A stretch of 64,000 nucleotides of DNA from Zelonia costaricensis. Lineage: Eukaryota; Euglenozoa; Kinetoplastea; Trypanosomatida; Trypanosomatidae. Positions 10,079 to 21,900 of this stretch are shown here, piece by piece. The stretch covers positions 1 through 64,000 of the forward strand of contig JASAOO010003517.1 in NCBI GenBank assembly GCA_030849075.1, written 5' to 3'. How positions within the stretch are numbered: the first letter of the stretch is position 1; each line of letters opens with the position of its first letter. The translations under genes were made by a program, and so were the position numbers. The notes beneath the pieces are model-generated. The model was not told the DNA's origin and did no database searches. It saw only the letters and a list, made by a program, of their open reading frames with translations.

Positions 10079-12898
10079 TGAGCACGGAGTCGAGAGCGCT
10101 GGCGAGGGGGAGGGGGGGGAGTTGATGATGGAGGGAGACCTGGGCGGGAGTGCATGCACGCACGTGTCGGGGGAGGCGGGGAGGAAGGGGGGGGGGCGGT
10201 GTGGGCGTGCGTGGGTGGGGGTCCAGAGGGAGAGGGATGGAAGAAGAGCGCGACCAGCGAGAGTGGAAGACGGTGGCTGGAGCGGTGGCTTGCCAGCCGG
10301 CGCAGGTGTCGTCATCACAGGCGAGGGGAAAGGGACGCAGAGGGAGCCGCCAGCGGACGTGCGAGCCGGCACACCACCGCATCATGGCGAGCAGCCACGT
10401 GAGAAGGGCCGCCGGTGGTGCACGTCTCGAGGTGCGCTGCAGCCTGGCATTGCAGCCGGCTTCTCCTCTCGTACGCGAGGGGGGCTGTGAAGGCGGCAGC
10501 CGCTCGTTCGGCTACGCGCGACGCGGTGCACACTTCCCCCGTCACCCTCTCCGCCTCCAGTGGGGTGCCGAGGCAGACGTGTGGCGGGGAGAGGAAGCGA
10601 GCGGTGCGCGCGGCACACATGCGCGTCACGCGTGGCACGCGGACGGGCGCAAGTGCGTAGGTCTGCCTGTACTTGGCGCTTCTCGAACGTTAGGGGTTTG
10701 CCTTCGTGTGTGTCGGCTTGTACGCCGGCGCTTCATAGCGAGGGCGTTGTGGCGCACCATGGAGAGCGCAAGAGGGACGAAGGTCAGACTGTGCGAGAGG
10801 GAGGGAGAGACGGGGCGCACACGTCGAGGCCGCCAGCAAGCTAGAGCGCACACGCATGCAACACACAAGAGGCGGGGCCAGACGGAAGAGAGAAAAGAAA
10901 ACATGAGCAACGAACATCGACGCACTTTGGTGCCATAGCGTGCACACCAAACACGAAAGGACAGCACACACACGCACACGCAGAAATAAACACGCACATC
11001 AAGGATGAAGTAAATGCCCGTATGGAGGGAGAGTGAGACATGACCAAAAGAGTAACATCGGCTAAACAGACGTCGAGGGGAGAGGCGAAACAGGGCAAAC
11101 AGCAGGGTGGGGGGAAGAAAGAGAGCATAGGGGCGTCTCCTGTGCACAAACACGCACAATGGGTGGTGACGCTGCCACTTCGCAGCTTCAAACAATGGGA
11201 AAGGGGACACACACACACACACATACACACGTACGCATGCACACGGACACATACACAGAGAAAGGCTCCAGAAGAGGGGGAGGGCGTACTTCGCCAGCGG
11301 TCACACCCAAACCCACACAAGCGCGCACAGCTGCGGAATTCGCGAGGGGAAAAAAGGTAAAAACACAATATACCGATCGTGCGGCACGTACATGATCAAA
11401 ACCTAACAGCAAAGACGGGAAAGTCAAAGCAGCGATGCGTTTGTGGGTTTAAACAAACAAAAAGGTCGACAAATGTGGAACGAGGTGGGTGTGTGTGTGT
11501 GTGTGCGCAAGCGGATCTCAAAGCCCAGGACGGGACGGAGACAACCAACCGGCGAGCGAAGGGGCGAGGGGCGCGGAGGAGTGGAGGAAGAGGGAGAGGA
11601 GGCCGCAATCGAAACGATGAAGTATTCTGCGTACAGAGACAAGGAGGTGGGCAAGGAGAGAAAGGGGGGATGGGGGGAAGTTGATGTCACAAACCACATT
11701 CGCCGCGGGCACTTGCGCCCGCACACCCCACACGAGCGGCAACTAGAGAAGATATAGGGATTGAACCCACACGTGTATTTCCAATGTGCAAACATAAAAC
11801 ACAAAAGCGGAGGAAAGAGCTAATGGGATCACTCAAGTTCGAAGACAACCAGAAAGGAGAGGGGGGAGGGAGAGAAAGACACACACGAAACGGGTGTGTG
11901 TCGATGGAGAAGTGAAACCGAGAAGAAGCAAGTGAAGCGGACAGGACGGAAGAGGCGAACAAGGAGGGGGAGGGACAGCGGGGGAAACGGGCGGTGCTTA
12001 ATATAAATGGAGAGAGCGCGGACACTGGGGCACATCAAAGTGACAAGCACACACACACACACAAATCGTACAAGAGCACAAAGCTAGTGGCTACAACTCA
12101 TCTTTTCGTTAGGTATCTTTTCTTTTCTGCCTAACCGCAGCCTCTTGAGTCCGAATTCGTTTCGCACCCCCCCCCTCCATCAACCCGCTCGCCGGAAAAG
12201 AATGAAGACAGCACCCAGGGCACCCGCGCACACAGCAGTTGGGCACCCACATACACAAGCACTCTCATGCACACACACAAGGCTACACACACGCGCCACG
12301 GAGTCACGTAGGAGCATGGGCACAGAGCGCACTTTGTCTCTACGCCACGACACGTGCAGTCGCGAGCAGGAGAAGTAGAAGCGAGCAGAAGCGAAGGACC
12401 ACCCCACTTTTATAGAGAAACCACGGGTTGTCTCAACCAAGGGGGGAGGGGAAAGGTGCCGCACACACACACACACATGCTGCAGCCCCGTAATTGGGGA
12501 AGGAAAAGAAGGCAAATTGACTGCACACGTAAACAGGAGAGAGAGAAAGCGAAAGCGAGAGACGCGCGAAGCAACAGAGCCAAAATTGAGGCGAGAAGAA
12601 AAGGCTCAGAAAGAGAGCAGCGGTGGTGTAGACGGCGATGCCAAGTCGAGCAAACACAACAGAGACAAAGAACTAGAACAGAACACGCGCAGGGACACGC
12701 GAGGCATCACACAGCACGAGAGCCGCATACAGCTACCGGCATGCGTGCGGAGGAGGCGAGAGACGGGCGATACACGCCTGAAGCGCGAGAAGGAAGAGCG
12801 AAACGAGACGATGAGGTGTGCGCAGATGCGATAGGAGAGGGGGGAGGGGGATTGATGTGCGCCTGTGGCGTTCAACACGGGGGGCGGGTGTGGCTTCT
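10079..12898. other. Spacer between the deaminase and the CDKL-like kinase
   Basis: No gene is recognised. The region from 10270 to 10750 is compositionally balanced and unlike the purine-rich flanks, but its frames lack coding character; retroposon-derived 3' UTR sequence (SIDER type) is one possible explanation that I could not confirm. A CA tract lies at 11207-11223. A GC hairpin (GCGGGC, 6-nt loop, GCCCGC) lies at 11705-11722. The minus strand at 11757-11767 matches a tRNA B-box-like motif without an evident cloverleaf. The kinase 3' UTR should occupy the right-hand part, leftward from 12898. Confidence 0.6.
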
Positions 12899-15800
12899 TT
12901 ACGCCGTACCGCGAGGCGTGATACCACCCACCACCGAGCTACCACGCACCTCGTTCGCCTTTCGCTTAGGCTTGCGGACTCCCTGGCGTGGGGCGGGGCC
13001 CTGCAGAGGCGGGTGTGCCGCCCCCACCACCGCAACAGCGCCGGGATTCTCCTTGGAGGCACGCTTCATCGGCACGTACGGCGTGCCGCTTGTGCTGCCC
13101 GTCGCGTGGTGCGAGCCGAGCGCCGCGTACTTCTCCGTCGGCTCCACCGGCACCGCGACACCGAGGTGCGTGCGGCCAGTCGGCAGAGACGGACTTCGCT
13201 CCTGCACGCGGCGCCCCGTCTCCGGCTCCTCACCGGCGCGTCCGTTGCTCTGCAGCGTGTACACCCCAAGCGGCTTGCGGGCGCGGCTCGTCTTGCTGCT
13301 GTCCCCATCCACCCCAGCCGGGGTGACCGACTCGCCACCGCTGTGCCCGACTACGCCCACCGCGGCCGCCGTCGTGCGGGTGTGGTGGGCATAGTTGTAC
13401 TTCTCCGTCTCACCAGGCGCCCCCGCGGCCGCATCCTTCGCGGGCGCCGCGATGCCGCGCAGGGCGGACAGAGCCATCAGCGTCGCCGTCGCCCGCTGCG
13501 AGATGCCGGCGCCGTCGGGCGCCAGTGGGGCGTCGAGTGGGTGGGCCAGCCTCCCCTTGGCCTCGCCGCCGCCGCCGCCGCCGCCGCCCTGCACCGTAGG
13601 CAGGCTGCTCGCGAGCGGCTTCGACCGCCGCTCCTTTCGCGGCAGCGACCCGTGCGCATCGATGTTGCGGTGGTGGCTCAGGTCGGACCCGCCGTGCCCG
13701 TGCGCGTCGGCGAGCGCCGGGCCGACAGCGAGGTGCTGCTGCTGCTGCTGCTCCAACACGTGCGAGAGGGAGGGCGAGGCGCCGGTCTTCGAGAGGCTCG
13801 TCATGGACACACGCGAGGACCCGCACGCCGAGCCGGTCTCCGCGACGGCAGCGGCCACGGCCCGCCGGGACGCGCTGTTGCCGCCAGGCCCCACGCCCCG
13901 CTCCGGCTGGCTGCCCGCATCCTTCTTTCGCTTCGCCAGCTTCCGCCGCTTCGCCTCACTGGCGTGGTGCGCGGCCGCCGCCAGGGAGGTCTCGCTCGAG
14001 TTGGTCGGGCCGCGGCGGCTTTTCATCGGCGCCATCGAGATGGCGCCGCTGGGGTCGCTGTCGGGCTTGCCCAGAGCCGCTGCGCCGTGGCTGGGTGGCG
14101 GCACGGTGCCGAGCGGGTTGCGGCCGCGCGCGCGGGATATCGACGACGACGACGCACTGGGAGACGCGGGCGATTGCGTCTGCACCGCATCCTGTGCGAC
14201 GGGACGCGGCAGCTGCAGGGAGGGCGAGGAGAGGTCGGGCAGGCGCTCCGCGAGCGGGGGAATACGGACCACACCGCCGCCCCCCTTCAGCAGCAGCGAC
14301 GAGTCCACCGACGTGCGGCCGACCGGCACCGCCGCCTCGCCGCCATCGCCCAGCGGGGCCGCCACCGCGGCCAGCCCGTCGCTGCTGGCATCGCGCAGAG
14401 ACGTGCGCCTCTGCGCCTCCACAAACTCCGCCGGCGTGCTCTGCCGCCGCAGCCCGTGCCCGCCGCTCGGCGGCAGCGTGGCCGACCCACCTGTGTGCCC
14501 GGCTCGGTGCTTCGCGGAGTCGTTGCGGGATGACCGGTGCGGCTGCGCCGCCCCGGTGGGGTCCGTGTCGAGGCTGTTGCGGCCACTAGCGGCAACGCTG
14601 CTGTTGCGCTTCTTCCTCTTCTCCTTGGTCGGCGATATGTGCTGACCAGGGTTCAGGTCCACCTCACTCGAGTACCCGTGCAGGTCGATGTTTGCGTAGC
14701 CCCCACCCACCTGCGGTGCGGGTCCGCTTGCCGTGGTGGCGGGGTAGACGTGGTCCGTGATGGCGGCGACGAGGAGGCGGTCGGCATGGCTGTTGTTGCC
14801 CACGTTGTTGGGCAGGATCATCGGCAGCTGCACCGCCGCCGTCTCCGTCCCCGGCGTCGTGGTGGCCTGCCCCTGCCCGTACTCGGGGGACGGCGTGGGT
14901 GAGGGGCCACCACCACCTAGCCTTGCCTTCGCCGCGCCGGCGTCGTGGCCGGCAGCATCCAGCGCGGGCTTGGAGAGCTGCACGTTGACCATGTTGTGGG
15001 GGTGCAGGGACTGGTTCGGCACCGGCAGCGCCTGAGGCAGCGGCGCCTCGCTCACGCGACGGCTGACGGGCGAGGGGACCGTGTCTGCCTTGAGGTTTGC
15101 GGCGACCGCCAGCGCCTGCTCCGAGGGGCGGCGACGGGTGGGGGTTGGTGCGGAGGTGGTTGGCGGGGTGCGGAGCTGCGGCAGTCCGGTGATGACACGC
15201 AGCTCCGTCTCGTAGCGTTCGCGGAAGCCGTCGCGGTTGAAGTACGGCAGCTCCATGAGCTGTGTGCACGTCAGCCGCTGCGCGGGGTCGGGGTGCAGGC
15301 AGGCTCTGAGGAACTCCAGCCAGTCCTCGGACTCGCGGTGGTAGCGCTCCTTCAGCGTGTACAGGATGCCGGTGTGTGGGAAGCTGATCCCGTTATAGAG
15401 GGGGTTGTGCTCGAAGATGGTCACCATGCGCGCCGGGACGGGCCCGCACGTTTGGAGGATGAGACAGAGCTGGTCCAGGTCCGACTCGCCGGGGAACAGC
15501 GGCTGGCCATCGGACAGCTCCGCAAACATGCACCCTAGCGCCCACACGTCAACTGGCTTGCCGTACGCCACGTCGCCGACAAGCAGCTCCGGCGCGCGGT
15601 ACCACCGCGTTGCGACGTAGTCCGTGTACTTGCCCTTCGCCGACATCTGCCGCGCAAACCCGAAGTCGCACAGCTTCAGCATGCCCGACTCGTCGATGAG
15701 CACGTTCTCCGGCTTCACGTCACGGTGGATGACGTTGTGCTTGTGGCAAAACTCGATGCCGCGGAGCAGCTGGTACGTAAAGCGCCGCAGCTCCCGGTGC

Positions 15801-16096
15801 GAGAGGCCACGCGACGTCTTCTCGAGCAGTTGCAGGATGGTGTGGTCAATGTACTCGAAGACGAGGTAGAGCTTTCCCTCGCGCCGGAAGACATCTTCGA
15901 GCCGGATCACGTTGGGGTGGCGCAGGAGCTGAAGCATGCGCACCTCTCGGGTGGACGTCTTGCGCACGTGTTCGTCCTGCTCCGTCTGCTTGAACCGCTT
16001 GATGGCGACCAGCTTGCCCGTCACACGGCTGCGTGCCTTGACCACCACGCCATACGTGCCCTCACCCAAGATGCTCAGCGTTTCGTAGGCCTCCAT
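12899..16096 (-). CDS. CDKL-like CMGC protein kinase with long disordered C-terminal tail
   Basis: This 1065-residue Ser/Thr kinase has its catalytic domain at about 1-290. Visible motifs are the Gly loop GEGTYG (11-16), the ATP lysine K33, the helix-C sequence KTSTRE (46-51, in the place of the CDKL NKIAxRE motif), HRDVKPEN (125-132), DFG (144-146), the activation-loop TDY (158-160) and APE (168-170). All catalytic residues are present. TxY in the activation loop plus the CDK-like helix C points to the CDKL family, relatives of which restrict cilium length in algae and animals. The remaining 770 residues are Ser/Pro/Gly/Ala-rich, with a Gln run (near 790) and an eight-Gly run (near 845), and show no domain I recognise. 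The reading frame stays open 88 codons above the ATG at 16096, but that stretch is Cys/Phe/Leu-rich leader sequence. An acceptor AG at 16113-16114 excludes it from the mRNA. The substrate is unknown. Confidence 0.88.
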   Translation of the reverse strand: MEAYETLSILGEGTYGVVVKARSRVTGKLVAIKRFKQTEQDEHVRKTSTREVRMLQLLRHPNVIRLEDVFRREGKLYLVFEYIDHTILQLLEKTSRGLSHRELRRFTYQLLRGIEFCHKHNVIHRDVKPENVLIDESGMLKLCDFGFARQMSAKGKYTDYVATRWYRAPELLVGDVAYGKPVDVWALGCMFAELSDGQPLFPGESDLDQLCLILQTCGPVPARMVTIFEHNPLYNGISFPHTGILYTLKERYHRESEDWLEFLRACLHPDPAQRLTCTQLMELPYFNRDGFRERYETELRVITGLPQLRTPPTTSAPTPTRRRPSEQALAVAANLKADTVPSPVSRRVSEAPLPQALPVPNQSLHPHNMVNVQLSKPALDAAGHDAGAAKARLGGGGPSPTPSPEYGQGQATTTPGTETAAVQLPMILPNNVGNNSHADRLLVAAITDHVYPATTASGPAPQVGGGYANIDLHGYSSEVDLNPGQHISPTKEKRKKRNSSVAASGRNSLDTDPTGAAQPHRSSRNDSAKHRAGHTGGSATLPPSGGHGLRRQSTPAEFVEAQRRTSLRDASSDGLAAVAAPLGDGGEAAVPVGRTSVDSSLLLKGGGGVVRIPPLAERLPDLSSPSLQLPRPVAQDAVQTQSPASPSASSSSISRARGRNPLGTVPPPSHGAAALGKPDSDPSGAISMAPMKSRRGPTNSSETSLAAAAHHASEAKRRKLAKRKKDAGSQPERGVGPGGNSASRRAVAAAVAETGSACGSSRVSMTSLSKTGASPSLSHVLEQQQQQHLAVGPALADAHGHGGSDLSHHRNIDAHGSLPRKERRSKPLASSLPTVQGGGGGGGGEAKGRLAHPLDAPLAPDGAGISQRATATLMALSALRGIAAPAKDAAAGAPGETEKYNYAHHTRTTAAAVGVVGHSGGESVTPAGVDGDSSKTSRARKPLGVYTLQSNGRAGEEPETGRRVQERSPSLPTGRTHLGVAVPVEPTEKYAALGSHHATGSTSGTPYVPMKRASKENPGAVAVVGAAHPPLQGPAPRQGVRKPKRKANEVRGSSVVGGITPRGTA

Positions 16097-16112
16097 GGTG
16101 GATACTGAGAAG

Positions 16113-16149
16113 CTGGCAGTGGACGGGACAGGAAAACAAAAACCAAAGG
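16113..16149 (-). promoter_or_regulatory. Putative spliced-leader acceptor for the CDKL-like kinase
   Basis: On the minus strand a T/C-rich run (CCTTTGG then TTTTTGTTTTCC) leads to an AG at 16114-16113, giving a 16-nt leader. A second candidate with a good pyrimidine tract has its AG at 16180-16179 and an 82-nt leader. Both support the ATG at 16096 rather than any start further upstream. Confidence 0.55.
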
Positions 16150-16206
16150 ACACACACACACACGCAAAACCCAAATTTCTAATACGCAAAGAAGGACAAC
16201 GAAAGC

Positions 16207-16827
16207 AAAGTGCAGCGAGGCACGTGTATGGCGTGCGCACGCGCACCGCGTGAAAAAAAAAAAGAAGAAGCAAGAAGGCGGTTTGGCACCCTGCAACGAC
16301 CAGGGCTCCTCGCACAAGCTTGCCGCAGCAACTCAGCGAGACGAGAAAGCGACAACGCACACTATCCAGAGCTCAAGCCAGCAGCGGTGCCAAAGGCAAG
16401 CACACGCGCAAGCAAACAGGAGCGGAAAAAAAAAAAACAGACCAGGAAGTAACAGAGTAATAACAGCAGAAGGGAGTCGAGTGCTGGCAGGCGCGCGGCT
16501 TTCTCTTTGCAGTCAAAGCCAAGAGCACGCGAGCACAGCACACAGACGCACACAGACGCACACGCAACAGCCACTGTACAGCGCAGCCGCGTTTTCCCTT
16601 TTCTTTTTTGGGGGGAGAGAGATGCCGGAGACACCGCGGGGAGCACCAATAAAGTCGTCGTGTTGCGACTTTCTTTTCGAGGGAGGCGCGCGACTTCGTC
16701 CCACGCGTGACACAGAAGCCGCGCGGCACGTGAAGAGTCCGCCGGGATATAGAGACGAAGGACGCCGGCGTCCACAGTGCACACACGCAGAGAACAAAGC
16801 GCACAAGAGGCTTTGCACAGTGTCCAG

Positions 16828-16863
<36 letters not shown>

Positions 16864-18920
16864 ATGCGTCCGCACGAGCGTGGAGCAGGCGTGCACACAG
16901 TGCCACACACGCAGGGACCACAAAAATGCACACGCACGCGTGATCGAGACTCAAGAAGAAGAAAAAATGCGCCAAGGAAGTGTTCAGTGAAAGGGGAGGG
17001 GACGTAGTTTCAAGCAGACACTGGCTGCCGAGGAAGGGTAGGGGACGGGGCACGCCTCCCGCTGCGTGACGTCCTCGCGGGGGCGCCTGCGCACCGACAG
17101 ACGCACGGCACTCACAAAAGGGAAAAAAAAGATGAGAAGAAAGAAGGCGAAGGTGTAAGCGAGTAAGCCGTTCAGCAGTCGGGAAGCAAGGCAGTGACGC
17201 GGAGACGCGCCGAATTCCAAGGAGAGGGAGAGAGGAGGAGAAGACGACTCACAGGCATGCGCACCACCGCTCACACACACACACGCACGGGTAAAGAGGA
17301 GCGACAATGGAAACCGGAATTGGGACTAGTGCGAAGAAGGGGAGGGGAGAAAGGGGGAGGCGCCAGGCGGTGGGCGCGACCGCAGGGCGTGGAGGGGTGC
17401 AAACGCAAGAACCAAAGTAGCGGAGAAATGCAAAGCAGCGACGAGGTGTGATGCGCGTGTGCGTGCGTGGGGGAGGGGGGTGGTCGCTCAACGCGTGCGC
17501 ACGGCGCATACACAGACAGGCAGACGAACACGCGCTACACTAAATCTCAGCCGGACAAAGGGGAAGCAAGAGAGAGGGAGAAGGAGGGAAACACGCAAGA
17601 CACAGGAAGAGCGTTCCAGTTTCCAGACAGCGAAGAAAGGGGGCAAAAATGAAAACGGAGTGGAAGAGAAGACAAGAGAACGCGGCGGATCAATTCAGTC
17701 AAAAACGTGGCAGGACGCACACAGACACGCGCGTGCGTGCGTCAGAGACCCCGCGCCGCGGAGAAGTGGGTTGAACAGGACAGAAGGAGAAGAAAAGAGG
17801 CTCTGGGGCCGAGCGCCGCGCGCGCGTCAGCTGTGATCTGCGCTGCACGAACGGAGTGAACTGAACCACCTCCCACCCCTACTGGACGGTGGTTTGCGTG
17901 CTGTGAGAGAAAGGGTGTGGTCGCCAGTAGTGGCCACACGGTGTCTCCCGCCTCGGTGAACTTCACCCCTTTTACACGCCGTCTTTTCTCGGGCTCAAGA
18001 GTGTGTGGGTGCGTCTCGTGGTGTTGCGCCGTGCCGGCACGTCACGTGGCCCCGCGGCAAGGGTTGTCCGCGGCGGCTCGGTGCTGCAGCGGACGGGCTG
18101 CAGATGAGGGTGACGGCGGTGCCACAGTCTCTGTGTATGTGTGTGTGTGTATCAAGCAAAGCGCTCAAAGCCAGGGAAGAGAGAAGAGAAGCCGGCGAAT
18201 CGTGTGGGGTGGAGGCGGTGGCTTCCACAGGGGAAGGGTTGGAGGGGCTACCGCGATCGCTGAGGGAGAGGAGGGGGGCAAGAGGCAGGGTCCGCCAACC
18301 TCACCGTCACCTTCGCCGCCGTGTTCTCAGTCTACGTTGGCGGGTGTGTGGGGGAGCGAGGGAGGGGGGTGTGGCAGCGCGGACCAGCACGCGGAGGGCG
18401 AGGGACGATCGGCAGGAGAGAAGGAAAAGGGGTACGAGGCGGCGAACAGGGGACAGCGGTGATTTCAACACAAGAACCGAAACGAGGGCGAGCTGTGGGC
18501 GAGCTCAATCGCGGGTTGTATCCCGACTCCGTGGCACTGCTGATGTGCGAGCCCGTTTGTGTGTGTGTGTATGTGTGTGATGGTGGATGCACGGAGGTGC
18601 GTGGCGGAGCGCGTACCGCTCGGTCGTGTAAAGGAGTGAGGCGAAAAGCGTGAGGGGTGAGACGACGAGGAGGTACGCAACGGCAGGGGTGAAGGAAGTC
18701 GTCAGCACATTGTGTGAGCTGAGGCAAGATGGAAGAGGCGCACACCTTGGAGTACGTGTGTGCCCCCCGCAGCGAGGCACTCGGCCCGAATCGCCTCCAG
18801 GAGCTGTCGTCAGCTGTTCGATTTTATTGGTCTCTTTTGCGTTTGTTTTTTTCCCCACGTCACGTGATGTTGCACACGGCGCGAGCAGACGAAGCCGGGA
18901 GAGGGGGAGGGGGGACACGG
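16207..18920. other. Spacer between the kinase and the chaperonin-like gene
   Basis: No gene is seen. There is a (GT)n tract at 16830-16860 (about 15 units). The region 17840-18130 is compositionally balanced with no convincing frame. The stretch left of 18920 should be the 3' UTR of the 1104-residue gene. Confidence 0.6.
16830..16860 (+). repeat. (GT)15 dinucleotide tract
   Basis: A pure GT run on the + strand, upstream of the CDKL-like kinase in transcription order. Confidence 0.9.
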
Positions 18921-21900
18921 CTAGTCGACAGCGGCACTGAGGGTGCGCAGGAGAAGGAGAAGCGCCTCGCGCACGGCCCGAACGTTCGTGTGTAGCGGCT
19001 CCCACAACGGGTAGCACGCGGCTGCGGCGGCACCACCACCGTCACGGCCTCCATCATCCATGTGCCCGTGTGATGCCCCATCCGCAGTGAAGTGGTGCAG
19101 CGCCAACTCGAGCGCTGTCGCCGAGGCACCTTCTTCACCACTGTAGCTGCTTCTGGTCGAGCCCAGCGCCGCCACCACCTCCTCCACACTCTGGTGGTAA
19201 ACGTGGAGGACGTGATGGGTGGGCGGCGCACATGACGACGTCACCGCGGCGCGCAGCGCCTCGATCCAAACCCGGCGACGCGCGCGTGGCCCGCGAAGGC
19301 GCGGAGACGCCCCGCCGCGTGCGGCGAAGGACGTGCGCATCTCTGGCCGACCCATCAGCGGCTCTGCCAAACGCGTCACAAGCGCCGCGCAGGCCTCGCA
19401 GAGGGCCAGCAGCACAACGGGCACGGCAGCGCGGTCGGCTGCGGAGAGGCCGGTTCCCCACCCTAGGGGTTTGCCACCGGGCGTGGAGGCGTGCAGGTGG
19501 CGCAGCAACCGCTGCGTCTGCCGTGCCAGCGCCACGAAGAAAGCGCCGCCGCCGCGCACGAGGCCACCTGATGCCGTCCGCGTGCTGCCTCGGGAGCCGT
19601 TGCAACACCCAACATCAGTCCTCGGCGCAGCACTGCGCTGCGGTGCCGTCTCCTCAGGAAGGGAAGGGAGCGCGTCGAGGAGTGCCATTGCCGTCTTACG
19701 CAGTAGACCGCCGTAGTGCTCTGCCAGCACCTCCGTTGGCGCCACAAGGAGAAGCGTTGGGGTCACACAGCACCGTGGAGGCTTGGCGCCCGCGGTGGAC
19801 GCCGCGGTGTGCTGGCCGACAGCCGCCTGTGAACTCGCGCTTGACGGCGCGGGCTCGTACGGAGACGCAACAAAGACGCGGCAGCAGCGAGTCACATCGG
19901 TGCCACTTCGCTGCACGGCGGCGTCGCTCTCCTGCGCTCGTGCGGCACGCGTACTCGCAGTGCAGCGAGCCATGACACACGCAGGGCTGATGCGTCGCAG
20001 CGGGGCATGTGTGCCGGCGGCAGCGCTGGCAGCCTGCGAGCTGAGCACCATGGATGCACTAAGGGCCTCCTCCGTGCAGGCTCTGCTGAGCTGATCTACG
20101 CTCACGACGCCGCAGTCCGCTAGCTCGCACACGCCGCACGGCACTACGACGGCTGCGGCTGCAGCAACGGCACCGCACGTCTCGTGGAGGGGGTGGGGGT
20201 GGCGCAGCCCGTCCCGGCTGAGGACCACCGGAAGACAAGGCGCTAACACCGGAACGGACGTTTGCACACCGGGGCAGCGCTCCTGCAGCCGCACAAATCC
20301 GCTCAGTGCCACTTCATCCACCACGTAGACGGCGAGCGGCGGCGGTCTGCGGCACACCTCTTCCAGCAGCCGCCACGCCGCCGCAGCCACCGCAGCGGGT
20401 GCACCCTCGCTGATACCCTCGGCGTGCACCTCGCACAGACGCTCGTGCAGGAGCGGCACATGGCGAAAGCCAAAGAGCCGCACCAGCGCGGGCAGCCGCT
20501 CCGGTGTGACGACGACGCGCACGCCGTACAAGAGGGCGTAAACAAACAGCCGCAGCGCCGCCAGCCACAGGGGTCTGTCGCCCTCCCCGCTGGCTGCAAC
20601 GGTGCTGACCAGGGCGCCACGGCGCAGCACGCGCGACACGAGGAGCGCGACGACGCAGACCTCCGCGGCACTCGTGTCGACGTTCGCGCCTTCGTCTTGG
20701 CTCGGCGCGCGTGCCGCGGCCACGACGCGCTTGCCAGCTCCGCGTGCCTCCCAGGTCGAGTAGGCGTCCTCGCCGCTCTCGGGCGCCCCGTCGCCGAGTT
20801 GCGCCGCGTACGTTGCGTAGTACGTGCGCTGGGACGCCACAGCCTCGGGCCCCGGCAGCCACCCACCCGTGCCGGCGTCCGGGTCGACGCGGAGCAGCAG
20901 GGCCCGCAGCGGCGCCCATCGCAGCACGGAGCCGTCCACCGACACGGCAACAGGAGCGCCGCGCAAGAGGAAGGGCGACGAGCAGGACGCGGAGCCGTGG
21001 GCCAGCGGCAGCACGACGAGATCCGCTGGCACCACGCACGACTGCGCCACGTCTCCGGTCACAGGCGGCCGCCCTGCTGACGCGCTGGCCGCAGCACCGC
21101 GCAAGACAGCGGCAGTGATGTCGCACGCAAAGGCATCGACGGGGGTGCGTACGAGGGAGCGTAGGGCGCCGCTGACGTAGGAGACGACTACCCCGCTGTC
21201 CGCCATGCACGCCGCTTGTGCGTCGACTACGTCCGCAGACGCGTCGGTGGCGCCTGTGGCAGCGAGGAAGGGCCACGTGATGTAGTGACGCACAAGGCGG
21301 TGCAGGCTTTGAAGGACGGGGCCCTCCACCTCTGCCGCCAAGATGTGCCACGCCGCGGCTAGCAGCGGGGATACGACCGAGGCGGGCAAGTCCGCAGCTC
21401 TGCCAGTGCACGACTCGGCTCTGCCCGATGCCGACGCGGGGGATGCGTCGCCAAGAGCGTAGTAGTCGCGTGCCGGCCGCAGGTCGGCCTCGACGCACCG
21501 CTCGACCAGATAGTCGAGCCAGTCCACGTCCGCGGACTCTTGTTCAGCGGAAGGGTCAGCAGCTGTGTCAAGGCGCGGCACACGCACGCTCCACCCGCCC
21601 TGTGTGCTGAGGAGACGCAGAACGCGCGTCAGACGCTGACGCGTGCGACGCTTGATGGCGTCGCTGTCGTACTGCAGCTGCTGTGCGTCCGCGAAGCGGA
21701 CAGCTGTTGCTGGCAACCTCACGTCCAGCAGCAACAGCAGCGACGCAGGGCTGCGCCGTGTTGCCGACGCCGTGCTGGACACGCCGTCCCACCACACCGC
21801 AGAGTGCTCGAGCAGGAACGCGAAAAGGAGCACGCGGCGGCCCACGCCGTCCGCCGCAGCGGCAGCGGCGAAGGCGGGCGAGGCGCACGACAGGGGGACT

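Noticed and set aside
10270..10750. Second possible SIDER-type fragment
   Set aside because: Same reasoning: a compositional outlier only, with no terminal features or A-rich tail that I could identify.
12818..14645. Long + strand frames opposite the kinase tail
   Set aside because: Antisense shadows of low-complexity GC-rich coding sequence.
16097..16360. 88-codon N-terminal extension of the kinase frame
   Set aside because: It lies upstream of the predicted trans-splice acceptor and is Cys/Phe/Leu-rich; the kinase domain starts normally at the ATG at 16096.
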